64,000 nt of DNA from a virus. Every line of letters begins with the position of its first letter. The first letter of the stretch is position 1. The notes under the pieces were generated by a model. The model was given only the letters and a program-made list of their open reading frames with translations, did not search any database and had not been told where the DNA came from. Positions 31,605-43,700 of the stretch are shown here, in pieces. The stretch lies in the IMG/VR virus record IMGVR_UViG_3300042310_000427, positions 1 through 64,000 of that record. One strand, written 5' to 3'. The translations under genes and the position numbers were made by a program.

Positions 31605-34600
31605 ATGATTAAAGATATAAGAAATTTTAGTGGGGGATTAGATTTTGATAGTGACCCAAGGAATGTTGCGCCATCAGATTACATAGATGGATTATGTTTG
31701 GCAAGCGGTGTATCCGAAAAGGGTGCAGTTACCAATATGCTTGGGAGTGTAAAAATAGATTATACATTGCCCGATGGCAACAATACCTGCATAGGTACAC
31801 TAAGAAACATCAAGCAAAACACTATTATTTATTTTGTCTTTAATGACCTTGGTAATCACTCTATTTTAGAGTATGATTGCTTAAATAAAATTGTAGAGCC
31901 AATCCTTGAGCCAAAAGCATCAATAGGATTTACAACAGATTTCTTAGGATTTACAATAGAAAATAAAATCCACTCATGTAGCATCTTAGATGATATTCTA
32001 ACATGGACAGACAATAACGTAAGCCCAAAAAAGATTAACAAAAAAAGAGCAAAGGATTTCTTAAACCAATTAACACCAAGTGCAGTAAATATTCCTTATG
32101 ATAATTTACTTGCAACAGGAACATTAGAGCAAAAACTACAGTTTGTTGAGTTTATAAAATATAAGCCATTACCATTAGGATTTATAGAAACAGGTTATGA
32201 CCCTACAAGGAATACAAACTACATTGTAAATCAAATGCTTCAAATGAGGTATCGTTACATTTATGATGACTACGAAACAACAAGATGGAGTGATGCTACA
32301 ACAGTATCATTGCCTGTTGGCCAAGAAAACGCAAATGGAACAATCTCTTTAAAGACTGCCAATAACTTTGTAAGATGTTTTGTAAATACAGGACACCCAA
32401 CAGTAAGGGCAATAGATGTGGCATTTAGATTTGGTGACAGAGGTATATGGGGAAGATTAGATGAGCCAATTAAAAAGTACAACAATCAAAACCAAAGATT
32501 AATCAATGACTACGAAAGTTATGAAATTAAATTTTATAATGATGGTGTATTGGTTGAGATGGCCGATCAGATTGATAACTATGATGCCATACCGCTTGTA
32601 AGTAAGACACAATCTATTATAGATGGCAATAGACAAGTGTTTGTAAACAATGTTGAAGGATATGAAAACCCAGATATTGATGTAAGTGTGGAGCCTATTT
32701 TAACAAGCATACCATTGGATACAATTCAAATGTATGCAGGGGATAAAACACCAAGTGCAACTCAGTTTACTATTGCACCGGTATTTACTTCAATATTACC
32801 TCCAACTACATTTCAAGCGCAAGGTGGTCCAGTACAAAACCCAAACACAGAACCTTACAGACAAATTATATGTATCCCATATAGTTCATCAGGAATACTT
32901 ATCAATAGTGTAATTTCTTTTAAATTAAGACTATCAACTGTACCAAACTTTGCTACAAGTAATGATTTTTTAATTAACTACACAATTACACAAGATGATT
33001 TAGTAAATTGGCCAATCAAGTTTTCAAACAACCTTGCTGTAACAATAAGAAATATTGCTAATCCAAATTTAGTAATAGAATTTAATGGTACAGCAGCAAC
33101 TTTAGGGCAGATTAACAATCAGTTTGAAAAAATACAATATGGTGGAATATCAATGAGATATATTACCACTCAAGATTTTAACAACATTATTACTCTTGCA
33201 CAATATACAACCATTGAGGATTTTGCAATTACAACACCAACGGAGAGAACAAAATCATTAAAAACAGGTTCTTATCACCCATTTGGAATTGTTTACAGAG
33301 ATATACAAGGTAGAGATGGGGGAGTTGTTACTAATGGGGATATGGTCATGTATTTACCTTATCTAACGGAAAGTGTATTTAAGGGTGCAGCAGTTCCGAA
33401 TAACCTAAAAAAATACAGACCTCAATTTGTAATCAACCATAGACCACCTCTTTGGGCATACTCATACCAAATTGTTTATGCAGGCAATAACCTTAAGAAA
33501 TTTACTCAGTTTGTTATAAAAGGCACAACCTTTACAAGATTACCTAATGGTAACTATTCTTTAGATTGTACTTACATTGTAGATTATATCTCAAAGGATA
33601 GAGTACAAACATCAGTTGACTTTCAATTTGAAAAAGGGGATAGATTGAGATTTATTCAAAATGCACAAAACTACGCATCAGAGTACATCGAATGTCAAGT
33701 GTTAGACTTTGATGAAGCGACAAACGCACTAACAGTTACGCCATTTGATATTTCATTAATCACCAATACAATGTCACCGACAACTCTTGAAGGTACATTG
33801 GTAGAATTATTCTCGTACAATGAAAATACAGCACCGGAAAACAGACCATACTTTGCTATTGGAGAATATGAAGATATTATAAACCCAGGAACATTCGATA
33901 GATTCCATAGCGGTAATACCCAAAACCAAAACGCAACAAGACCTGCAATATTAAGAGCAGACTTTGGTGATTGTTATGTTTATAGAAGGTATTTTAACAA
34001 CAACTCTATAACAAGAATTGTTGAATCAGATAATTTCTCTGATTTTTACCCAAGCAAAAACATAGGAATATCAACTGTGTATGCAGTAATACCAAACGGT
34101 ACTCAAAAAAGATACGAGCAAATGGTAAGGCATGGTGGTAGATACTTCCAAGGTACAAACACAAACAATCTATGCCAATTCAATGGTAGTGACTTTGTGG
34201 TGCTTAATGCAATGTATGGACCAATCAACAAGGTTGTAACAATGGGTTATACTTTAAAATGCCTACAAACTAAAAAAAATACCTCAATCTATATCAATAG
34301 AAGCATGGTGTTTAACGCAAATGGTGCAAGCCAACTATCCTTAACAGACACAGTATTGAGTGACTTAAATGTAAGCGAACTTGATTACGGATGCGCACAC
34401 CCAGAAAGCGTGTGTGTAGATGATAGACAAATTTATTTTTTTGATGTCAATACAGGAACAATTATACAAGACAGCGCAAATGGGATGTTCCCAATCTCAG
34501 ACTACAAAGCGCAAACTTATTGGAGAAACATTGCCGAAAATATTAAAAACAGGCCCGATGTATATGTGTATAGTGGAGTGGACAATTTTAACCATTATGT

Positions 34601-35186
34601 TCATTTTACAATAGAGGATACTGCCGAAACCCCATTAATAGAACCACAAACAATTACCTACCACGAAATAGAGAACAGATGGAAAAGTTTTATGCCATAC
34701 CACCCGGAATACTACGGTGCTAATGCACTTGTATTCTTAGCATTTAAGGATGGTGAACTATGGGAACATAATTCTAATTTAGTGCCAAGAAATAACTTCT
34801 TTGGGGTGCAATACAATACAGAAATCACACCGGTAAGTAATGTTGATTACCCAATAGTGAAAGTATTTAACTCAATTGCAATTTATGCCAATAAAGTATT
34901 TTCATCACCAGAAATAGGAGATATTACAATCCCTGCAAACGGGAATTACCCTAATGGTATGTCATCAAGATTAATTGCAAGTAAATTTAGACCAAAGGAA
35001 GGTGTATGGTATGCCGACTACATGAGAGATGGTAATACACCAAACATGGTATTGCAGGACGCATTAATGGCAGGAAGAAAACTAAGAGGTGAAGTTCTTA
35101 TACAAAAACTAATAAATACCGATATAGATAAGGTGATATTATATTCTGTAATTGTAAGTTCAGAGAAATCTGATAAGAGTGGTTAA
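31605..35186 (+). CDS. putative tail nozzle / muzzle protein (beta-propeller-like)
   Basis: 1193 aa. The N-terminal pattern IRNFSGGLDFDSDPRNVAPS, then DYIDGLCLASG and GAVTNMLGSVKIDY, is the opening of large nozzle proteins I know from crAss-like and related Bacteroidota podoviruses: S/N-G-G, D-x-D-x-x-x-R, P-x-D-Y-x-x-A/G-x-N/L. The rest is beta-rich with no membrane segment. The start is 1 base after the ring gene. It would build the lower tail through which DNA leaves. Confidence is moderate since no search was possible. Confidence 0.6.
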   Translation: MIKDIRNFSGGLDFDSDPRNVAPSDYIDGLCLASGVSEKGAVTNMLGSVKIDYTLPDGNNTCIGTLRNIKQNTIIYFVFNDLGNHSILEYDCLNKIVEPILEPKASIGFTTDFLGFTIENKIHSCSILDDILTWTDNNVSPKKINKKRAKDFLNQLTPSAVNIPYDNLLATGTLEQKLQFVEFIKYKPLPLGFIETGYDPTRNTNYIVNQMLQMRYRYIYDDYETTRWSDATTVSLPVGQENANGTISLKTANNFVRCFVNTGHPTVRAIDVAFRFGDRGIWGRLDEPIKKYNNQNQRLINDYESYEIKFYNDGVLVEMADQIDNYDAIPLVSKTQSIIDGNRQVFVNNVEGYENPDIDVSVEPILTSIPLDTIQMYAGDKTPSATQFTIAPVFTSILPPTTFQAQGGPVQNPNTEPYRQIICIPYSSSGILINSVISFKLRLSTVPNFATSNDFLINYTITQDDLVNWPIKFSNNLAVTIRNIANPNLVIEFNGTAATLGQINNQFEKIQYGGISMRYITTQDFNNIITLAQYTTIEDFAITTPTERTKSLKTGSYHPFGIVYRDIQGRDGGVVTNGDMVMYLPYLTESVFKGAAVPNNLKKYRPQFVINHRPPLWAYSYQIVYAGNNLKKFTQFVIKGTTFTRLPNGNYSLDCTYIVDYISKDRVQTSVDFQFEKGDRLRFIQNAQNYASEYIECQVLDFDEATNALTVTPFDISLITNTMSPTTLEGTLVELFSYNENTAPENRPYFAIGEYEDIINPGTFDRFHSGNTQNQNATRPAILRADFGDCYVYRRYFNNNSITRIVESDNFSDFYPSKNIGISTVYAVIPNGTQKRYEQMVRHGGRYFQGTNTNNLCQFNGSDFVVLNAMYGPINKVVTMGYTLKCLQTKKNTSIYINRSMVFNANGASQLSLTDTVLSDLNVSELDYGCAHPESVCVDDRQIYFFDVNTGTIIQDSANGMFPISDYKAQTYWRNIAENIKNRPDVYVYSGVDNFNHYVHFTIEDTAETPLIEPQTITYHEIENRWKSFMPYHPEYYGANALVFLAFKDGELWEHNSNLVPRNNFFGVQYNTEITPVSNVDYPIVKVFNSIAIYANKVFSSPEIGDITIPANGNYPNGMSSRLIASKFRPKEGVWYADYMRDGNTPNMVLQDALMAGRKLRGEVLIQKLINTDIDKVILYSVIVSSEKSDKSG

Positions 35187-35395
35187 TTACTCGCAATAAT
35201 ACTTAAATCTTTAAGGATAGTAATAACCTCGTGGCAAAACTCTATGTCACGATAGATTGACTTAATAGTATCTTCCATGTGATTTGATTTTTTACCTATC
35301 TTTGATAAGGCATTTATTGCAAGTTTGTTGTTTTCAATGCGTTCATTATAGGCAGCAATTTCATCGTTAATCTTTTTTCTTAGCTCGTTTATCAT
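35183..35395 (-). CDS. lone minus-strand coiled-coil protein within the late region
   Basis: 70 aa: MINELRKKINDEIAAYNERI, then a helical pattern to the end. It is convergent with the nozzle gene, whose stop overlaps its own stop by 4 bases. Its promoter (35400-35430) is a perfect consensus and the ATG lies 5 bases after the -7 box, so it should be a leaderless early-type transcript antisense to the late operon. Function unknown. Confidence 0.6.
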   Translation of the reverse strand: MINELRKKINDEIAAYNERIENNKLAINALSKIGKKSNHMEDTIKSIYRDIEFCHEVITILKDLSIIASN

Positions 35396-35399
35396 ACGA

Positions 35400-35430
35400 C
35401 AAAACTACTATATTATTTCATAAATGCAAA
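35400..35430 (-). promoter_or_regulatory. consensus minus-strand promoter TTTG-N19-TAGTTTTG
   Basis: CAAAACTA (35400-35407) and CAAA (35427-35430) on plus read TTTG, 19 bases, TAGTTTTG on minus. The 15 bases TAGTTTTGTCGTATG, through the start codon, are identical to those at 11779-11793. This promoter would be active in the opposite direction from the late genes. Confidence 0.7.
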
Positions 35431-35438
35431 AAAAATCA

Positions 35439-35467
35439 ACAAACAAATAAAGAATTGGTTATTTTTG
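35439..35467 (+). promoter_or_regulatory. candidate ACAACC-type promoter for internal virion genes
   Basis: ACAAAC (35439-35444) matches ACAACC at five of six positions and sits exactly 28 bases before the last G of TATTTTTG (35460-35467). The gene at 35490 follows. Confidence 0.55.
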
Positions 35468-35489
35468 TAACTGTAATTACAATAAATAT

Positions 35490-36278
35490 ATGGATCCATT
35501 AACTATAGCGATGTTAGCAAAACTTGTACCTATGGGTATAAACGCCATAAAAAGCGGTGTTCAAGCAAGCCAAGCTAAAAAACTTGCACAAACCGAGAGA
35601 CCTGACTATCAGATTCCAGAGGAAGCATTGCAAGCATTAAACCAAGCAAAGTATTTATCGGGCATGACAGAATTGCCAGGTCAAAACTTAATGGAGGCAA
35701 AGGTTGGACAGAATTTGTCTAAAGGTGTTTCTGAGCTTGAAAGGGTATCAACAAACCCATCCGACTTAGCATCCAATGTTGCCAAAATGTATATGAGTGG
35801 CAATGAATCTATAAATGATATTGGATTACAAGCAGGGCAACAATACTTAAGAAATCAAGGAATGTTGACCGATGCCTTGGGAACAATGGCCGGTTATAGA
35901 GATAAGCAATTTGAAATAAACGAAATGCAACCTTATGAAAACAACATGGCAGCAGCAGCAGCTTTAAGAGAAGGTTCTTTTAGAAATGCAAGTGCAGCAG
36001 GCCAAGATTTGTCATCAGGCTTATCGGGGTATGCCAATATGGAATACTATCAAAATATGCTTAATGATTTGAATAAAGGAGAACCCAATCCATATTTGCC
36101 TGAAAACAAAACATACAAAGACGATTTCAAGACTATTAAAACAGTTGATGAAAAAGGTGCAGGTGTTTATAAGCCAAAAAGCACGAATAGAAAAACATAC
36201 AATGCTTCATCAAACGATGATGACTATGTAACAACAAGAATACCAAGATCAACAAATCAAAATGTTCCCGGAAGATAA
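35490..36278 (+). CDS. putative internal virion / tail protein (262 aa)
   Basis: It begins MDPLTIAMLAKLVPMGINAI, a hydrophobic N-terminus. The middle is Ala/Gln/Asn-rich helix (LQAGQQYLRNQGMLTDALGT, NNMAAAAALREGSFRNASAA), the end Lys/Asn/Asp-rich and disordered. Ala-rich helices with a hydrophobic start occur in podovirus proteins ejected with the genome. First of three genes under one promoter. Confidence 0.5.
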   Translation: MDPLTIAMLAKLVPMGINAIKSGVQASQAKKLAQTERPDYQIPEEALQALNQAKYLSGMTELPGQNLMEAKVGQNLSKGVSELERVSTNPSDLASNVAKMYMSGNESINDIGLQAGQQYLRNQGMLTDALGTMAGYRDKQFEINEMQPYENNMAAAAALREGSFRNASAAGQDLSSGLSGYANMEYYQNMLNDLNKGEPNPYLPENKTYKDDFKTIKTVDEKGAGVYKPKSTNRKTYNASSNDDDYVTTRIPRSTNQNVPGR

Positions 36279-36291
36279 TCAATTATAAATT

Positions 36292-37767
36292 ATGTTAGAT
36301 GGATTAGGATTAGTATATGAAAAAAGAGGGAATACAGGTGCAGCAGCTTATAATCAGCCAAGCAATGATAATCCATTTGCGGTAATCACCGAAGATTTAC
36401 AAGGTAGAGTAGAGGGAATACGCAAAGAGGAACAACGCAAAAAAGACAACATTGATAAAGCTAATGAATTAATTATTCAAGATATAGACCCTAAAGGTTG
36501 GGATATTGATAATAGAAAAATATTTTATCAAAAAGGGTTGGATTTAAAAAAAGAAGCAGCCATACTAAGAACAAAAGGCAAGAACCTAAGTGACCCAACA
36601 GACCCCGAAGTAATGGCGTTTCAAAGAAAGCAACAAGAGGTTCTTAACCAAGCTAATTCATCCGCAGAACAAGGTAAGTTGTTTGACCCTGTTTATAAAG
36701 AGTTCATTGCAAAACCTGATAGATACGACCAAGCAAAAACATTAGAGAATATTGAAAAATTCAAGGCATTACCGTTTGAAGAAAGAATAAATGTTGACCC
36801 AAGAACATTGTTATCTAAAAAGTTTGATAAGTTTGCAGCCGTAAAACCGGTTAAAAATTTTAGTGACTTTACAGATGTTAGTCCATTAAAAGGAACAATA
36901 ATTAGACCTGAAAGAATCAATGCTTACTTAGAAGAACAAATACAAAGTCCTGATGTGCAAGAATCAATACAAATGGGTATTGAACAAGGTGCATGGAAAG
37001 ATGTTGAAGGTTGGAGGCAAGCAATGACTAATCACATTAAAAGTTTGATTCCATTAAAAGCTAATGAGTATAGAGAACCTAAAGGTGGTGGCCCCGATGA
37101 TGAAAATATAAGTATTTCATTAAATCTTGACGAGGTTGCAAATTTACCTTTTATGAATTTAGACCAAAAAGGTAGGCCAAAAGGGGAGTACACAGATGCT
37201 ACAATGAGGGCGCCAACTACATTAGGTACAGGTAATTTTACTATTGCATCAGGAGATGTTATTACAACCGAAAGTGGGAAATCAAGCAGTACCGTTCCTT
37301 ATTTAATGCCAACAGGCACACTTGCTATTGGCTTAAAACACCAAGGCACAGGAAAGTATATGAAAGAAGATGCAGGGGTAAATGTTGTTAGAGATGGCAA
37401 GGTAGTAACAATATCAATGCAAGAAGCATTACAAAAAGGTATTGTAAAATACGAACCAGTTGTGTACGGTATGGCAAAAACACAAGTTAAAGGCGTATCG
37501 GGTAGAGAAGATGATGAAAAAGAAGTGTCAATAACAGTTCCAGCACGAAAATTGAAAAATACCATAACAGGAGTAGAACCTAAAGAAGCTAAAAATATAA
37601 TCCTACAAATTGAAGCGGCAGAAAAAGCAGCAGAGGAGTTAAATAGAAAAGCAGGTGTAGGAACAACCAGACTAAAAAGCGGAGGTACAAGTGGAGGCAC
37701 AACAAGCGGTGCAACTAAACAAGGGGGAACAAATCAAAAAAGTTGGACAGCAGATAGCCCAATATAA
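36292..37767 (+). CDS. putative internal virion protein (491 aa)
   Basis: Charged helical N-terminal half (EDLQGRVEGIRKEEQRKKDN), a beta-rich middle (GKVVTISMQEALQKGIVKYE) and a low-complexity tail (GGTSGGTTSGATKQGGTNQK) near the end. It is 2 bases before the giant gene. Not recognised; likely packaged or ejected with the giant protein. Confidence 0.5.
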   Translation: MLDGLGLVYEKRGNTGAAAYNQPSNDNPFAVITEDLQGRVEGIRKEEQRKKDNIDKANELIIQDIDPKGWDIDNRKIFYQKGLDLKKEAAILRTKGKNLSDPTDPEVMAFQRKQQEVLNQANSSAEQGKLFDPVYKEFIAKPDRYDQAKTLENIEKFKALPFEERINVDPRTLLSKKFDKFAAVKPVKNFSDFTDVSPLKGTIIRPERINAYLEEQIQSPDVQESIQMGIEQGAWKDVEGWRQAMTNHIKSLIPLKANEYREPKGGGPDDENISISLNLDEVANLPFMNLDQKGRPKGEYTDATMRAPTTLGTGNFTIASGDVITTESGKSSSTVPYLMPTGTLAIGLKHQGTGKYMKEDAGVNVVRDGKVVTISMQEALQKGIVKYEPVVYGMAKTQVKGVSGREDDEKEVSITVPARKLKNTITGVEPKEAKNIILQIEAAEKAAEELNRKAGVGTTRLKSGGTSGGTTSGATKQGGTNQKSWTADSPI

Positions 37768-37769
37768 TT

Positions 37770-40700
37770 ATGCCAGATAGAAAGAAATTACTACAAGATT
37801 TTTACGCAAAATATGCGCCCGACCAAGAATTATCAGACGAAAGATTAAGTGCTATTGATAAAAAGTATGGTAACAATAATGAACAATTATTGCGTGATTT
37901 TTACGCAAAATATGCACCCGACCAAGAGGTAACTCCCGAAAGGATTGATGCTATAAATAAGAAGTATCAATTAAATACCACTCCACCAACCGAACCTCCA
38001 ATACAAAAAACAGGCACTTACGAACCACGCAACAAGGTGGCAGAAATGCTTAACCAACCAACCTCTCAAGATATTCAAAGAGAGAAAAGGGGGATAGGTA
38101 CACAAAAGGAAGTTGTATCAGGAACTAAGGCTCCTGAAATAAAAGTAAAAACAGAAGATGTAGAAAAGTTTATAGAAAACAAAGCTACAGAATCGGCTTA
38201 CATTGGAACAAAGCAAGAAGCGGAAGGAAAGGGTTTAAAAAACACACTTGACTTATTCCCTGAAAAATCAGACAACATTGCCAACTACCTAAATGAAGAA
38301 TCTAAGGTAGAATATAATTTCTTAAAAGCATTAGAGAATTATGGTAGAGAGGTTAATGAACTAACCGCAAGAACAGGGGCAACAGGCAATCCTCAAACAC
38401 AAGCTGACCTACAAAAAGCTAAGTTCAACAAATATAAAACACAAGTAGAGTTAGAAAAGTTTACCAAACAAAGAAATGCTAAAATTGATGAGGCTATTAC
38501 CTTAAACGAAAATCTAATAAACTATTTGACCGCACAAGGTGATAGTGAAGAAAAAATTGCCGATGCACAAAAAGAAATTGTAAGACTACAATCTCAAAAA
38601 GAAAACTACCTTCAAAATCCTGACCAAAAAATAATGTCTGTATTTTCTGCAAACAAGCAGGAGATGGATGAGTTTAAAGTTCCGGGCAATACACCAAGAG
38701 AAAGAGTAAAAAACTATGCCTTAATTGTTAATAGACAAATTGAGGAAATTGATGAGAAAATAAAAACAAAGTTCCCGGGTGAACCATTGGAAAAACCATC
38801 ATGGACAGGTGGCTATAAAATGGCAACAAGAAGCCCTGAGCTTGAAGTTTTGTGGGAAAGAAAAATGAAATTAACTCCTAAGATGCAAGCCTTAGCGCAA
38901 GTTGCATTGGTGGATAGAATGCCTACAAAAACAACAGGCGGATTTATAGGTTCTATGTTTGATGCAATAAGTAAAGAGTTATTACCTGATAAAATGACCC
39001 AAACAAACTTGAAAGATTTGTCTATACAAGATGTCGGTAAAATTATTGAGAAAAACCAAATTGCAATGGGATTGACTGATGAAATGGTAAAAGAAAGTGC
39101 AGTAAAACAAACAAAAGAATTGCAAACACCAACTGAGTTTTTCTCAGCAGAAGGTATGGGTAATTTGTTTGGAACATCTTTATCAATGATACCTGCATTC
39201 ACATTAGGTAACAAAGCTACGGCAGCAATGAAGATACCTCAAATGATAAGAATGGCAAGGATGGCATCTACAACTACTAAGTATGGTAAGTATTTAGTAC
39301 CAACCTTAAAAGCATCTCAGCAAGGTATTGAATATGCTATGGCAAAACCATTTTTACAACAAGAAGAACTTAAAGACGAGGCTAATTTCCTATCAGGGTT
39401 CTTAGGTGCGGTACTATCAAAACCAGTTGAAAAAGCATTATCTGCAAAAAATATTCAATCAATGATTGGAAGTTTGTTTGGCGAAAAAGCACCAATAGTC
39501 GTTAATCAATTGACTGTATTGGGGAATAAAGTAGCAAATGGATTTGGGGAATATGGTTCAGAGGTGGGTGAAACTGTAGGTAGTATTGCACAAACATATT
39601 TAGAAACTAAAAACTTTGCAGAACTTAAAAAATCTTTAAACGAGCAATTTGGATCATTAGAGCCAAACATGGAATTATTTGTAGGTTCTGTAGTAATGGG
39701 TTTCTTTATGGGTAGCGGCACAGGAATTGGTGATGCAGCAATAAATAAATCAAAAGAGGTTTATGCAGCAATGACCCCTGAACAAAAGAAAACCGCAGAT
39801 GAAATCTTAAAGCAATTTAAAGATGATTTAGAAGTATCAGAAGTAAATGCTAAAAGACAAGAAATTGCAGAAGGCGATGCACCACCAAAAGTAGAGGAAG
39901 TAACAGAAGTTGACCTTCAAAATAAACAAGCAGCCATAGAGGTAATACAATCTCCAACTACAAGTATAAAAGAAAAAGCAGAGGCAGCAAAGATTGTAAG
40001 AGATATTGAAGCCAAAGAAAGAGAAGTAAAAATTACTGAAAAAGCATTAGAGCAAGGACCATTAGCAGAAGGTGAAGTTGTAAAAGAGGAAGTGGTAGAA
40101 ACGCCTAAAGAGGAAGTTGTAAAAGAAACTCCAATGGCAGAGGAAACTAAAGTAGGTGAATTGGTTGTTACTGATGAAGTAAAGGACATAAAAGACGAAG
40201 TTACCGATGAAAAAATAGGAGAAAAAAAATATCAAAGCTTTAGTATTGATTTTGAAGATGGTGCAAGAGCAATCGGTACTATTGAAAACGGAGTTGCAAG
40301 TATATCGGGAATCAATGCACCTAAAGCAGAAGGTAGTGCAATTGAGCCAAAAAGAGGAACTAAAACATACGAAAGAGTAATTTCCAAGTTAAAAGAAAGT
40401 GGCGTAAAAACTATTTCAGTTAAACTGCAATCAACCGATAGCGAAAAAGCTATTGACAAATTAGTTGAAAAGGGAATACTTACCAATCCAAGAGATATTA
40501 GAGGAGGTAGTTTTAATCAAAGGCCAACAACATTTGATATATCCGAACAACCTACCACACCCAAAGAAGTAACTCCTATAACACCCAAAGCAGGTAGTGT
40601 TGGTGTAGGGGGAGATGTTACCGAAGCCGAAAAAATGCAATTTGGTGCAGGGTATAAAGATTATAATTTTAAAAAAGAAAATGTACCTATTTCAAAAATT

Positions 40701-43700
40701 AGAATAACTGAACAACCATCTTTATCAGAAAGAAAAGATTTGGTAGAAGATATTAAAAAGAATGGGATAAAAGAACCTATTGTAGTTGAGTACGATAAAG
40801 AAAGCGATACATACTATGTAAAAAATGGTAACAATAGGGCTGCAATAGCCAAAGAATTAGGCATTACAGAAGTACCAACTATTATTGCTGAATACAAAAA
40901 ACAATCCCTCAAAGAAACACCCAAAGAAGTAACTCCTACAACTCCTATCTTAAAAGAAGAAGGTAAGATAGAGGATAAGATAGAGGAAGCGCCTAAAGAG
41001 GTGGTTGAAGCAAAAGTGGAGGGAGTGAAGATTGCTAAAACAAACAATATAAACGGATATGAATTTACAGACACGCCATCACTAAAAGATGTTATCGTAA
41101 AAACAGTTCCTAAAGAAAACTTAGTTACAGTAGAATCTGATATTTTTTTAACAGAAAATAAAAATTCATTAGCAGAAGGTGTAAAGAATGAAGGCGGTGG
41201 ATGGTATAGCATGAAACAAAATGCAGGAGCAGAAGTGTTTTTGTATAACGATATAACCAAAGAGGGAGTGGTTTTAACCGAAAAAAAGGGAGGAACAATG
41301 GGCGTTGTTGTGCAAGATTTTATCAAAAACAATAGCAGAGAAGCTGCCACCACAACCCAAAACAAACCTTCTCAAACCCCCTTATCTGAACAAAAAGGCC
41401 AAAACAAGGTAGAAACTCCTAAAAAAGAATCCTTAAAAGAACAAAAGCCGAAAGCTAAAGCTGAGATAAAAGCAGAGAAGGAAGCAGAAATAAAAGATAG
41501 ACTATTAGATAGATTAGCAGCGTACAATAGCCTATCAACATATCAGCAAAACACTCAAAAAAATAGAGATGAAATAGTAGATATTTTTGGTGTTGCAAGT
41601 AAATACAAATTTACCATAGCAGATGCCAATGTTAAAAGCACCAAGCAATCAAAAAAATACGAACTATTTAAAGATGGCAAAAAGCAAACAAGAACAAAGG
41701 TTGCAACAGAAACTACTAAAGCAACACCTGAACAAGTAAAAGTTGCAGAGAGATTAATAGACAAAGATATGGTAACTATGTGGGATGGTAGTCCATACAC
41801 GCCTCACTTAGATGCAGTATCTTATGGAATAACATGGCAACAGATAAGAAAAGGTGAGCAAGATATTAAAAATGGCAAAGTTGATTCTGTGCCTGCAAGA
41901 AAGTTAATAGAAGTATTAAATCAAATAGAAGCAGATGGCATGGTAAATTTAGTATCAGGCTCAGGTTCTATGATGCAAAGAGATGGATATAAACTAAGCG
42001 AAGCAAGACAAGCAAACAGAGAAATACCAGAACTAACAGATGAGGACATTGCAGAAATAAATGCCAATGAAGATGCACTTGCAAAAGAATATGACGAGTG
42101 GTTTGAATCACTATCAGAAGAAGAACAAATAAATATATTAGAAGAAAATGAAAACAGAAATCAAAACGAGATTGAACAATCTCCCGAAAGCAGAGAAGGC
42201 AAAAAGGATGTTTCTAATGAAAAAGATGGAACAAGAGAAAGCCTCCAAGAAAAAGTAGCCGAAGCAGAGAAAGACCTAAAATCAGCACAAAACAAACTAT
42301 CTAAGGCAAGACAATCTCAAGATGAGATAGGCAAAGAACAGCAAGTAAATATTTTTGGCAATAAACCTGCCGATAATAAATTGTTTGGTGCAGATGTATC
42401 AATTGCAGAAAAACAAATTAAAAAACTACAAGATGAGGTAGATGCTGCAAAAGAAAACTTAGATAAAGCAAAGGCTGAATTAGATAATGTTGTTCCTGCT
42501 AATCAAATGCAAATGGGATTGGAGGGGGAAAGCGAAACAGCAGACCCATTAAAAAATGTAGAAAACACAGCAAAGGCGTTAGAGGGTATAGATAATTTTA
42601 AGGAAAGATTTTTAGAGTTTTTTGCACCAATTGTAAATAACATAAAAAAAGAACTTCCCAAATTTGCAGGCAAGGATAAATCAGCAAAAATTGTTGTTAT
42701 AAATAAAGGTGGATTTATTGGCGACCCTATAACATTTTACAGAAATGGCAAATTATACAAAGGGCAAACTAAAGAAGTAAAGCAAACTATAAAATCAAGG
42801 GCAGATGGTAAGCCAACACAACAAGAAATAAATGAAGCGTTATCTAAAATTGATGATAAAAACCTATTCAATGTTGTTGTGTCAAATGAATTTGGTGATG
42901 TAGTTTTAAGAGGCGACTTGGTAGTAAGTCCAAAAGAAGTAAGCATAGAGGATGCACAAGCGGAATTAGATATTCTAAACGAATCAAAAGCCTTTGCATC
43001 CGAAAAAATATTAAACACACCTCAAGGTATTTCCGAAGCATACCATAAAGCAAAGGCAGATGGAAGTAACCCAAAACTTGTTCAAGCAGTAGAGGATGCG
43101 GTATCTCAATCCACCGAACAAGCCCTAAAAGACACCATTGCCAAAGAATTAAATAAATCAGCAAATGAATTGGGTTCCTTTAATATTGGTTCTACAAAAC
43201 TATGGCTTAGTATGGCTAAACTTATGGGATTGTATTCTAAAAAAGGAGTTACTAAGTTTGGTGATTTTATTAAAGCAACAGGATATAAAGCTACATCAGC
43301 ACTTAAAAGCCTATGGGATGCCATTAGAAATAGAAAACAAACTACAATAAGTAAATCAGTTAAGAATGCTAAGTTAAGAACTCTTAATGCAAGGGTACTG
43401 TTCTATGAGGCACTAATTGGTGTTGACCCTCTTGCAGATGGACAAACACAATTAGATGACATTAAAAATACCATAGCAACCTATAAAACACTTGCCATAC
43501 ATGCAAATAAGAATGAAGTACAAGATGTAATCAATGCAGTAGATGCACTAAGTGATTTGTATATTGAATTGTCAGCAGACTTAAATACAGTTAAAGATAA
43601 GATTGCAAGTCAAGCAGCTAATGGACAGCAAGCAATTGAACTTAAAGAAGATTTAACTACAGTAGGTAAACTGATTGAATCCTTTGCAGATGATTTTAAG

